The position numbers and the translations under genes were made by a program. The notes beneath the pieces are model-generated. The model was not told the DNA's origin. It was given only the letters and a program-made list of their open reading frames with translations, and did not search any database. This document shows, in pieces, positions 1-9,244 of a DNA stretch of 64,000 nt. The stretch is from Chrysoperla carnea (Eukaryota; Arthropoda; Insecta; Neuroptera; Chrysopidae). The stretch covers positions 10,466,983 to 10,530,982 of the forward strand of contig NC_058337.1 in NCBI RefSeq assembly GCF_905475395.1, given 5' to 3'. Position 1 is the stretch's first letter. The number at the start of each line of letters is the position of its first letter.

Positions 1-235
1 GAGGTGGGTCATCTATTCTGGAAATATGAAATATATTTCGTTGGTTTTAAATTTTTTGGTGCGGAGTCCTTTTTGAGAATAAAATATAGTCCATGTTACT
101 CGCTGATAATGCATGTAGCGTTTCATGTCTCCGCCCGTTTTTACATCACCTTAAGAATCACCGCTCATCAACAGTTTGAGAAAAACCCACATGCAAATTT
201 ATATCGTCCTAGCCCAGAAGTTTCGGCTGTGCGTT
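1..235. repeat. Dispersed-repeat fragment
   Basis: Non-coding. A stretch near 45-75 (TTTTTTGGTGCGGAGTCCTTTT) closely resembles 3897-3925 inside another element of this window, and the end (GTTTCGGCTGTGCGTTGATA) looks like transposon-derived sequence. I see no gene. The apparent 77-codon frame here has no recognisable domain. Confidence 0.4.
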
Positions 236-249
236 GATATGTCAGTTAT

Positions 250-743
250 CATCAATATACATAGTATAAAACAAAGTCGCTTTCTCTGTCCCTATGTCCC
301 TATGTCCCTTTGTATGCTTAAATCTTTGAAACTACGCAACGGATTTTGATGCGGTTTTTTTTAATAGATAAAGTGATTCAAGAGGAAGGTTTTTATGTAT
401 AATACATCCATATTATAGTAGAGTAAGGGGTTGAAATAGGGGTTGAAAGGGATATGCTTCAAAAACTAAAAAAGTTGTGCATCGATTAAGCTCAAATATT
501 GACACGATATTCAACCAGCTTCAAAGATCTATTGTTTTTATCTACTTTTAACCTTCGGAGGGTAGAAAGGTGTAGCGAGAAAGTGGGAAGGAATTATCGA
601 ATATTTACAAATATACCTAAGTGGGGTATCAAATAAAAGAGCATGACGTGTACATTACAAAACTGTTATCCCACGCAAGGAAATGTGGAGGGAGGGGTGA
701 AAGTGGGGATGTTGCCCAGCAAAGCGGGTAGTTCACAGCTAGT
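250..743 (+). mobile_element. Helitron-like non-autonomous element
   Basis: The sequence ends in CTAGT (739-743), preceded by a short GC-rich hairpin (CCCAGC-AAA-GCGGG, about 714-728). That is the layout of a Helitron 3' end. The left part holds the short tandem CCCTATGTCCCTATGTCCC. No Rep/helicase coding is present, so this would be a non-autonomous copy. The 5' end is not sharply defined; a TC start near 250-255 is a guess. Confidence 0.5.
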
Positions 744-1052
744 ATCAAATAAGGTATTTTTCAGGTTTTTTTGATGTTGTTTGCAATTTAAAGGCAATCC
801 AAGTTTTCGACTATGGGAAACGACCGAATCATGTCGTTTCCCGGATCAACTTAATTCAGTTTTTGCCGATTTTGACCAGGAAGTTTTTCATCAAAATCTG
901 TAGTATTTATTTTTAAAGAAGGTTCAGTTTTTAAAAAATTTTAGATCACACCGGTTATTATAAAAATAGATAGATAGTTTTGGAGATACAGCTTTTCAAA
1001 GTTTGTCTATTTTTCAAGCTATACGATTTTTTGCAAAATTTCATTTTGTAAA
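744..1052. other. AT-rich intergenic, nothing recognised
   Basis: No open frame, RNA gene or repeat boundary that I can support. Confidence 0.5.
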
Positions 1053-1295
1053 CTTTATAAAAAAATAAACAACTTTTGTTTGAAACATTTTTTCATAAAC
1101 ATCACTGTTTACCCGCGAAGGCGCCAATTAGGACAAAATATTGGTGTCCATTTTCTCCAAAACTATAAAAGAAAAAAAGTTGGAAAAGACTTTTCGAAAA
1201 CCAGTGATGTTTAAAATGTTCCAAGCCAAAGTTGTTTTTATAAGAAACATTTTTTACATTTAAACTTTTGTCCCATCTCTAACGGTTTACAAGAT
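1053..1295. repeat. Fold-back family A fragment
   Basis: It carries two hallmarks of the family whose best copy is at 5930-6945. One is 'AACATCACTGTTTACCC' followed by GCGAAGGCG. The other is 'CATTTAAACTTTTG...TCTCTAACGGTTTACAAGATG', here in inverted orientation. Internal fragment only; the termini are missing. Confidence 0.65.
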
Positions 1296-1532
1296 GTTTT
1301 GCGTAAAATCGTGTAACTTGACAAAAAAGACATATTTTGAAAAGGTTTATCTCCGAAACTTTCGGGCCTATAAAATTCTGGCTTTTATGAAAAACCATTT
1401 CTTTCCGCGTCAAAATTGGCCAAAACTGAAATAGGGTCAAAATTTTCGAGGTTTTTCTTATTTTTCTGCATGATGACATGAAAATTGAAATTTTTTTTTA
1501 ATTATTCAGCTTTCGATATTTCGAAAACAAAT

Positions 1533-1805
1533 ATCACATTTCGACAAATTTTATTCTTATTTTTCGTCTACATTCATGAAGTTATAACAAAATTCATCAT
1601 CAAAGTTGAAAATAAGATAAAAATAATTTTAACCCTAAATCTACCCTGCTCTTACATCCCTTATATGGACGGAGGCACTTGGTTTTTTTTTCTACACTAT
1701 TGCTTATATGTTTACTTTCTATTAAAAAGTTTTTTCAAAATGTGAAAATTATCAAAAACTTTCAAAATATGTCGTTTTTAGAAATTCGTCCATAAGAGCC
1801 TCTGT
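1533..1805. repeat. Dispersed repeat, copy 1 (pair with 5207-5452)
   Basis: Shared with 5207-5452 in direct orientation. Common landmarks are TTCATGAAGTTA, ATCATCAAAGTTGAAAATAA, AACCCTAAATCTA, GTTTACTTTCTATTAAAAA and CAAAATATGTCGTTTTT, with about 270 and 245 bp between the outer landmarks. Non-coding; class unknown. Confidence 0.6.
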
Positions 1806-2026
1806 ATTTTATATCGATTTTCTATTATTTTTTTCTTAAAAATTTGCATGAATATCTATGCTAAAATTTTAACCACATATTCTTTGAGTAAAAGACTGCC
1901 TATAAAAAAATTTTGAGCTTTTAAATCAAATATTGTTGTCATGCTCATACATCCTTAAACAGACTATAATACTTTTTCTTAGCCTATATATTACTTGAAT
2001 CCATGAAGATTATTTTGAAAACTTAC

Positions 2027-2122
2027 CTCTGGTAATTCATCAGGCACTTTACCCATCCATGTCAACGATAATATTGAACAATCACATTTTGCATTAACAC
2101 TTCGTTCGAAATGTAAATGCAT
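2027..2122 (-). CDS. Candidate first coding exon of an unidentified gene
   Basis: Reading the minus strand, an ATG at 2122 opens a 32-codon frame that ends exactly at a strong donor, GAG|GTAAGT (donor 2021-2026). The peptide starts MHLHFERSVNAKCDC and continues to ...TWMGKVPDELPE. It has ordinary amino-acid composition, unlike the translated AT repeats around it. The exon ends in phase 0. Downstream exons would lie below 2021 and probably outside the window, since I found no matching acceptor plus frame in 1-2020. I do not recognise the family. A GC-richer patch at about 2550-2640 upstream could be the promoter. Moderate confidence: the start context and donor are good, but only one exon is visible. 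Confidence 0.5.
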
Positions 2123-3164
2123 TGTTTACAAAATTTTAAATTGAAGAAATTATTAAAAATTTAAAAAAATAAAATCTTTTCAAAAAGTAAAAAATTCCAT
2201 TTTAAAGGATCTTAAATTTGTAATAACACTTGTTACACAAACAATTTTATTTTAAAAATAATCCATTTTTTGTTTTTATAAATGTTTATTTCAAGTCAAT
2301 ATTATAAAAATTTTCATAATTTTCGTTTTCTCACACTGTTTTTTTCTGTTCACATGATTTTATTAATATGTTTGTGAATATAAGTAAAAAACGCGTGTTC
2401 ACAACATTAAGATGGGGTATGTATAATTTATATTTCACTTGAACAGCTATACAAGACTAGTCGTGTTCGTTTAACACTATTTTCATCTAAATATATACGA
2501 GTTTTGTTACTAACATAATATAGTATTATTGATTCTTTTTGCCATTTTCCGGCGACGGACGTCGACGCTTCATACGAAACATATAACATTATAATGCCGT
2601 TTTCTCTCGTATTGTATGTTACGCATGCGTTTTTATTTATAATAAATCACATATCGTAAACGTACATAGTCTTCAATCTTACATTATTATCAACAAAAGT
2701 TTTTTTTTTTTTCAATCCATATAATTTTTAGCATTTGTGTATTTTCTATGATTTTTAGTACATTATAACATTGTAAAAAAACTACTCAATATTTAATTGG
2801 ATATTAAAAATGTATGTCATTAATGTTTCTACCTATATTTTATGCCTTTACAGGGTATCTTTAAAAGATCTTCTACCATGATCCATCAAGTAAAATGCGG
2901 CTCTAAATATAATTCTAAAATTATTAGTAGGGGAGCCCACGAGGGGATTTGAGTAGTAACTTGAGCGCGTCAGATTAAGATATGGGGGGTTCCTTGGACC
3001 CCCCTCCACCAAATATTAGCCCTAAATATGGGGGGATCCGCGTAGGGCAGACGGTCAGATTAGTAAAAACAAAATTGCGATAGGTGAATTAACTCGTCAG
3101 CGTCAGATTAATTTATGGTGGGTTAGTTACATGCTGAAAAATGTACATTCCAATAATCTGACGA
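2123..3164. other. Upstream region of the 2027-2122 exon
   Basis: AT-rich, no coding. A short CpG-richer patch at about 2550-2640 (CGGCGACGGACGTCGACG) stands out and is a possible promoter for the minus-strand exon. At 2930-3180 short related pieces (GTCAGATTA, ATATGGGG) recur, suggesting repeat debris. Confidence 0.35.
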
Positions 3165-4303
3165 GGTAAACAAAATTATATATAATCATATATAATTATA
3201 TAAAATTATATATAGTTTATATATAATTATATATAAATTACATATAATTAGATATACTCATATATATAACTATATATAGTTATATATAACTATATATAGT
3301 TATATATACTCATATATAATTATATATAGACGCTCGAGAAATTAATGTATCGTTATATCTAATTATATATAACTATATATAGTTATATATAATTATACAT
3401 AGTTATATATACTCATATATAATTATATATAGACGCTCGAGAAATTAATGTATCGTTATATCTAATTATATATAACTATATATAGTTATATATACTCATA
3501 TATAATTATATATAGACGCTCGAGAAAATAATGTATCGTTATATCTAATTATATATAATTATATATGAGTATATATAACTATATATAGTAATATATAATT
3601 AGACTAGCGGCCCCGACGGACGTTGTCCCGTAAAAACGTAACTCCAATTCATGAATACCTATACTACGTTTAGCCTGTCCGCTAAACCCATCCCGCTAAA
3701 CCCCAATTTAACTCCTATTTATTGGAGTGGCCTGACCTTCGACCTTTTTCCTGGTCTTTGATAGTAGAGCTCGCTGCGCTCGCATATGGCTCTAATAAAT
3801 GCCTATTGACAATACCTGAATACTATTAAAAATACATAGTACACATAGTATACATAATGTGATATGATTTATATGCGCTCCCACCATTTAATGAAATTTC
3901 ATTTTTTTGGTACGGAGCCCTCAAAAACAGTTGTACTGGACCAAATTGTGAATCTAAACCATTCTCGAATCCCCTTGAACTCACACAAAAAAATTCATCG
4001 AAATCGGTCCAGCCGTCTAGGAGGAGTTCAGTCACGTACACACGCACACAAGAAATATATATAATTATATATTAAGATATAACGATACATAAATTTTTCG
4101 AGCGTCTATATATAATTATATATAACTATATATAGTTATATATAATTAGATATAACGATACATTAATTTCTCGAGCGTCTATATATAATTATATATGAGT
4201 ATATCTTATTACATATATGTAATTTATATATAATTATATGTAAACTATATATAATTTTATATAATTATATATGATTTTATATATAATTTTTTTTACCCGG
4301 GGA
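3165..4303. mobile_element. AT-rich inverted-repeat element with Helitron-like core
   Basis: Two mirrored AT-rich arms (about 3165-3600 and 4060-4303) flank a non-AT core. The arms hold TATATAATTATATA runs and a recurring 30-base unit, GACGCTCGAGAAATTAATG followed by TATCGTTATATC. It occurs three times on the plus strand (from about 3329, 3432 and 3515) and twice inverted (about 4080-4110 and 4151-4181). The right end reads ...ATTTTTTTTACCCGGG; the left end is a degraded version. The core starts with ACTAG (3603-3607) and a GGAC-AAC-GTCC hairpin, like an inverted Helitron 3' end. It also contains 'ATCGGTCCAGCCGT', which recurs at 4338. Non-coding. Confidence 0.6.
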
Positions 4304-4788
4304 ATTTGTTATTTTAATAGTTCAGAAATCATTAAAATCGGTCCAGCCGTTCTTGAGTTTTAAACGGTGTGTAACTGACTCGACTTTCTTTTATATACTA
4401 AGAAGAAGATATTTTTAATAAAATAATAAAATAATAATTTGAATCTTGAAGAAATCTTATCTAGGAATGTACAGATGTAGTACACATTCCATTTATCTAA
4501 AATTCAAAATTAGTACTTTAAGAATAAGACTCTGATAATTTGAAATAGTTTTAAGATTTAAATAGTTGTTGCACTTCAAAAATCTATAATTGTTTTATAT
4601 TTAATTTCTAAAAAATACTTCATAATTTGCATTTATTTATAAACAAAATTAAATTCCTAATCAAAATGTTGATAAATATTAAACAACTTATTTTGTTATT
4701 CAAATCGATTAAAAAATTTCAAATAGGTATTTGTAAAGTATTGATAACACATTAATACTTATTTTATAATTTTTGTATCATAATCAAG
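4304..4788. other. Intergenic AT-rich stretch
   Basis: Holds a second 'AAATCGGTCCAGCCGTTCTTGAGTTTT'-like piece at about 4330-4365 (repeat debris). Otherwise nothing recognised. Confidence 0.4.
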
Positions 4789-4860
4789 TCTTCTGTAGTA
4801 AAGTGGTTAGTATCCGCGCCTGTCACCCCGGAGACCAGGGTTCGATTCCCCGCCGGGGAG
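4789..4860 (+). tRNA. Degenerate tRNA-Asp (GTC), probable pseudogene
   Basis: 72 nt aligning end to end with the eukaryotic tRNA-Asp layout. It has an A-box-like TAGTAAAGTGGTTAGTATC, the anticodon loop CTGTCAC with anticodon GTC, B box GGTTCGATTCC, a perfect T stem and discriminator G. The acceptor stem (TCTTCTG / CCGGGGA) has one mismatch and two wobbles. The anticodon stem (CGCGC / CCCGG) keeps only two of five pairs. The intact partial copy just downstream shows the canonical GCGGG arm, so this copy has decayed or is a retro-derived relic. Not expected to be functional. Confidence 0.75.
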
Positions 4861-4875
4861 AAGTTTTTTTTAATT

Positions 4876-4915
4876 TGTCACGCGGGAGACCGGGGTTCGA
4901 TTCCCCGCCGGGGAG
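4876..4915 (+). pseudogene. 3' half of tRNA-Asp, duplicated
   Basis: A second tRNA-Asp 3' half follows 15 bp after the first gene. It runs from the anticodon loop (TGTCAC) through canonical GCGGG, the variable loop, T arm and acceptor 3' strand, with discriminator G at 4915. The 5' half is missing. The same T-rich/AATTT tail follows both copies (about 4861-4876 and 4916-4930), so this looks like a tandem duplication of 'tRNA 3' half + tail'. Confidence 0.8.
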
Positions 4916-5034
4916 AAATTTTTTTTAATTTTATTTATTTTTTTAAAATTATACATACTGTTTTTCAATCCTTTTGTAAAGAAATTATATGGAAGTCGAA
5001 TTTCCGTTCCATATAAAATCTCAGCAGATAAAAA

Positions 5035-5204
5035 CCCGGGTAAAAAAAATTATATATAATATCATATATAATTTATATAGAAAATGGCCTTATATAATTA
5101 TATATGAATCATATAAAGTTATATATAATTATATAGGGCCATTTTCTATATATAATTATATATGATATTATATATAATTATATATAATTTTTTTTACCCG
5201 GGAT
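5035..5204. repeat. 170-bp palindrome with CCCGGGTAAAAAAAA ends
   Basis: It begins ACCCGGGTAAAAAAAATTATA and ends with the reverse complement TATAATTTTTTTTACCCGGG. Inside, GAAAATGGCC is mirrored by GGGCCATTTTC around an AT-rich centre. The ends match the right terminus of the 3165-4303 element (ATTTTTTTTACCCGGGG), so this is probably a small relative (MITE) of it. Non-coding. Confidence 0.75.
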
Positions 5205-5206
5205 CG

Positions 5207-5452
5207 AAATATTTTATACATATTTTTCGCCTACTTTCATGAAGTTAATAATAAAATTAATCATCAAAGTTGAAAATAAGATAAAAATAATTTCAACCCT
5301 AAATCTAGCCTGTTCACACATCCCTTAGGTATATGAATGGAGACACTTGGTTTTTTTTTTCTTTTCCATATAATTGCTCATATGTTTACTTTCTATTAAA
5401 AAATTATCAAATACTTTCAAAATATGTCGTTTTTTGCGATTTCTTCATAAGA
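5207..5452. repeat. Dispersed repeat, copy 2 (pair with 1533-1805)
   Basis: Direct-orientation partner of 1533-1805. It abuts the palindrome at 5035-5204, whose left-hand counterpart is absent from the other copy. Confidence 0.6.
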
Positions 5453-5929
5453 GAAAAAACCTTTCTTTACCTTAATTAATTATGAAATAATTTTTTGTTA
5501 TCAAGTAAGAATTTCGGTATTAGTTATATTGTGTTCTTATTTTTAAGTATTAATTGATATGTTACTCAAAATTAAAAAAATTATTAGTAATTTAATTATG
5601 TTGAATAATTTTGTATAATAGACTAACTTACATTTTTCGGGTCCACATAGAAAATGGCGGCCATGTTGGTCAAAAACAGTTTATTTACTTTTAAAATAAA
5701 TAATAGTTTAAAAAAACTAAGAAACACGCTTTTGTAAATAGTTACACTTAAAGGTAGAAAATAATTTAAATTCAAAAAAAATAATTACATCTTAAAAAAA
5801 CGCGTGGGGTGCTAAATTTGAATTATTGTAAATATTTTATAGACAGGTATTGGTAAAAGTAAAGTCATTATAAAATATCTTTAAAAGCACCCAACGCTTT
5901 TTTACGATAAATTTTTTTTTTATACCATG

Positions 5930-6945
5930 TATATATGAAATATACATAGTATATTAAGTTTCGCCCCAAGTTTGTAACGCTTAAAAATATTGATGCTACG
6001 AACAAAATTTTGGTATAGGTGTTCATAGAATCACCTAATTAATCCATTTCCGGTTGTCCGTCCGTCCGTCCGTCCGTCTGTGGACACGATAACTCAAAAA
6101 CGAAAAAACATATCGATCTGAAATTTTTACAGCGTACTCAGGACGTAAAAAGTCAGCTCAAGTTCATAAATGAGCATCATAGGGCAATTGGGTCTTGGGT
6201 CCGTAGGACCCATCTTATAAACCGTTAGAGATAGAACAAAAGTTTAAATGTAAAAAATGTTGCTTATAAAAAAATAAAAAACTTTTGTTTGAAACATTTT
6301 TTTGTAAACATCACTGTTTACCCACGAGGGCGTTAATTAGGTGCAAATTTTATAGTATGTATTAATATAGGAATATCAAAGTGAATATCTTTTGTTATTT
6401 ACGTGACGTCAAAAAAAACAAACGATTGCGCATCAACACTTGCGCATTATATGAGAATATCAGTTAAATATGTCAGATATGTATGTATGTGAAATGTGAC
6501 AGAGTTATCAACACTGCCTATACATGGTATTTCAACAATTAACTCAGTCAATTGTTTGTTTTCATTATTTTTTCAAATGCGATTTAGGTTTAGTGTTTTA
6601 GCACTCGATTTAGCCGCATGTATAGACAGTGTTGATTACTCTATCACATTACACATATCATACATACATAAGTGTGTGATAATCCCATATTAATCATACT
6701 ATAAAATTTTCATTTAATGTGTGCCCTCGTTAGTAAACAGTGATGTTTATAAAAAATGTTTCAAACAAAAGTTGTTTATTTTTTTACAAGAAACATTTTT
6801 TACATTTAAACTTCTATCTCTAACGGTTTACAAGATGGGTCCTACGGGTCCAAGACCCAAATTTCAGCTTGATATCTTTTTTCGTTTATGAGTTATCGTA
6901 TTCTATATACTATGTATATTTCATATATACATGGTATAGCAATAA
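5930..6945. mobile_element. Fold-back element, family A, most complete copy
   Basis: About 1 kb. It starts ATACCATGTATATATGAAATA and ends with its complement (TATTTCATATATACATGGTAT). The arms are long inverted repeats: AACATCACTGTTTACCCACGAGGGCG near 6310 against CCCTCGTTAGTAAACAGTGATG near 6721, and GGTCCGTAGGACCCATCTT near 6200 against AAGATGGGTCCTACGGGTCC near 6830. The left arm holds (GTCC)n at 6058-6080. The interior has another inverted pair around 6500 and 6640 (AGAGTTATCAACACTG / CAGTGTTGATTACTCT). No transposase. Pieces recur at 1053, 9540, 23340, 34095, 36145, 43670, 52820, 55135 and 56060. Confidence 0.8.
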
Positions 6946-6969
6946 TATGCTAAGACAGTAAAATTATGA

Positions 6970-8668
6970 ATATAAAAAACTTTATTAGAGGATCCCGCAC
7001 AAATTCACGTTCTCGGCATTCTGTTCAAAAGTTATCATTGGCCCAAAATGATCCAATTAATTTCATAGATATACAGGGGTAGTGTGTGATATTGGCTATG
7101 GGCTTAAGTTAATGTAAATTGGATCCCGCTCGATTTGACTAAAATTGTGAAAAATATTACAGTTCTCATCATTCTGATCAAAAGTTATCATTGGCCCAAA
7201 ATGATCCTATTAACTTCAGAGATATGCAGGAGGTAGTGTGTGATATTGACTATGGGCTTGAGTTAATGTAAATTGAATCCCGCTCGATTTGACTGAAATT
7301 GTGAAATATTACAGTCATCGGCATTCTGATCAAAAGTTGTCATTGGCCCAAAATGATCCTATGGTTAATTTCAGAAATATACAGAGGGGAAGTAAATGAT
7401 ATTGGCTACGGGCATGAGTTACCGTTTCTGAGTCTCTGGTATTCGTACTCAAAAGGTAAAGAGTTAAATGGGTTCCAATCAATGGATATATGAGTTTTCG
7501 GAGTTGCCAAGTCTGAAAGATTACATATGTCTTGATGGAATTAAGGTCGTATCAAGGTCAATCTAAAAAAAGAATTAAATATCATCAAATCGAAATCAAT
7601 ATTTTTTCAGGTTGGAACTATTACAAAATTTTTTCAGTTTAATTGTCTTTGGAATGAGCTCTAAACGTTTCCTTTTAAAAAAAATTTTCCAAGTTAGCAT
7701 TCAGCGACCTTGAAAACTCATTCACCTACTGGTCTGAAGATATCAGAAGTTTCGACATTAGTTTGACCATGATAACCTTGACTCACTTTTTAGATGATCT
7801 TGAAAAGATAAAAATTGCATTTTCGGTGGGCCTTAAAATCAACTCTATCCACTGGTTTAATCTTGATTATTTTTAGACTTTGATGAAATGACTCGACTTA
7901 GCCTTTATTTGACCTTCTTAGGATAATGACCTGAAAAACATTTATATGACACTCATTGTAGACGTTAGGCACTTCGATTCTTTTTCCTCGATCTAATTTT
8001 ATCAAAGTCTGAAGACCGTCATTAGTAGGTTCAGTCATTCACAACATTTTTTTTAGTTTCTGAATGAGCGACTTCAAAAGTCTATAAACCCATGTCTTTT
8101 AAGGCATTACAAGCACTCTCTTCAGTTTGACCTTGAATTAACCTCAATTGGCGTTACATACTTTCTCTTTAGTTTGACCTTAAAATGACATTGAACAAAT
8201 GAACGAGTAGAAACAAGCAACCTCAACATGGTGGTGTTGTATTTTGAAAACCTCATTCCGAAATCATTAAAAGCTTTTGAGGTTGACCTTGATACGACCT
8301 TGACTTGACCTTAAATACCTTCAGAGCATAAGTGATCTTCCAGATTAGCCAACTCCAAAAACCCATATATCCTTTGATTGAAACCCATTCAACTCTTCAC
8401 CTTTTGAGTACGAATACCAGAGACTCAGAAACGGTAACTCCAGCCCAAAGCCAATATCACATACTTCCCTCCTGTATATCCCTCAAACTACCCATAGGAT
8501 CACTTTGGGACAATGACAACTTTTGATCAGAATGTCGAGAGCTATAGCATTTCACAATTTCAGCCAAATCGAGCCGAACCCAATTTACATTAAGTTATGT
8601 CGAAACCAGTTTACATTAATCTAGCGGGACCCAATTTACATTTAATTTGTGCGGGGTTCTTATATTTT
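6970..8668. mobile_element. 1.7-kb fold-back element with tandem repeats in one arm
   Basis: Left terminus region TTATTAGAGGATCCCGCACAAAT, right terminus region ATTTGTGCGGGGTTCTTATA: inverted partners. The left arm contains three tandem units with period about 152-153 bp; TCATTGGCCCAAAATGATCC recurs at about 7035, 7188 and 7340. The right arm (about 8380-8668) carries the inverted counterpart, e.g. GAGTACGAATACCAGAGACT matching AGTCTCTGGTATTCGTACTC at about 7431. The middle (7500-8330) is rich in TTGACCTT/AAGGTCA. No transposase frame. Confidence 0.75.
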
Positions 8669-9185
8669 CAACTAAAAATTTTAAAAATCCTGAAGAATTA
8701 ACTGAAACCCCATGTAGTGATCAGATGAGTGAATTAAATTTACAAGTTTGTTTTATGTACAAAAAAATAAAAGTAAATAATAAAAGCCGTTGGTACATAG
8801 AACTTTTTCACAATTTCCGAATTTGAAAGGGCTGTAACTGGAAAATGTGTCATTCAATTTTTTGTGCTCATAATTTCAAAAACGAAAAATAGTATATTCT
8901 ATTTTAAGTCCATTTGCGAAACGATGATTATTTATGCGTCGTTTTTAATCTAAATGTTTTTGCTAGACAATAATTCCGTCATCGAGCTGCATACGTTTTC
9001 TCTAATAGGTCCATCGAATATTTAGATGTTAATAAAGAAACTCATATCACCTTATCTACGTCACTGCAGAACCACTGAACTCCATGTCCACACAACGCAC
9101 GGCACCTCACCAAGCTGACTTTCAATTTGCAATAATAGGTGAGAATATTTAAAATAAATAATCAACAATTTTGACTTAAATATGT
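8669..9185. other. Intergenic, downstream of the RWDD1 homologue
   Basis: AT-rich, no coding or repeat boundary that I can support. Confidence 0.4.
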
Positions 9186-9191
9186 TTTATT
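9186..9191 (-). terminator. Polyadenylation signal AATAAA of the RWDD1 homologue
   Basis: AATAAA on the minus strand, about 55 bp past the stop codon. Confidence 0.6.
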
Positions 9192-9244
9192 ATTTTTAAA
9201 ATAACGCGTATTAAAAAATCTTTATACAACTTAAAAATAAATTT

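Noticed and set aside
3178-4290. Possible CRISPR-like regular array
   Set aside because: The repeated GACGCTCGAG units are separated by AT-rich repeat DNA, not unique spacers, and occur inverted. The genome is eukaryotic.
6496-6693. 65-codon plus-strand frame
   Set aside because: Falls in the palindromic centre of the family A fold-back element.
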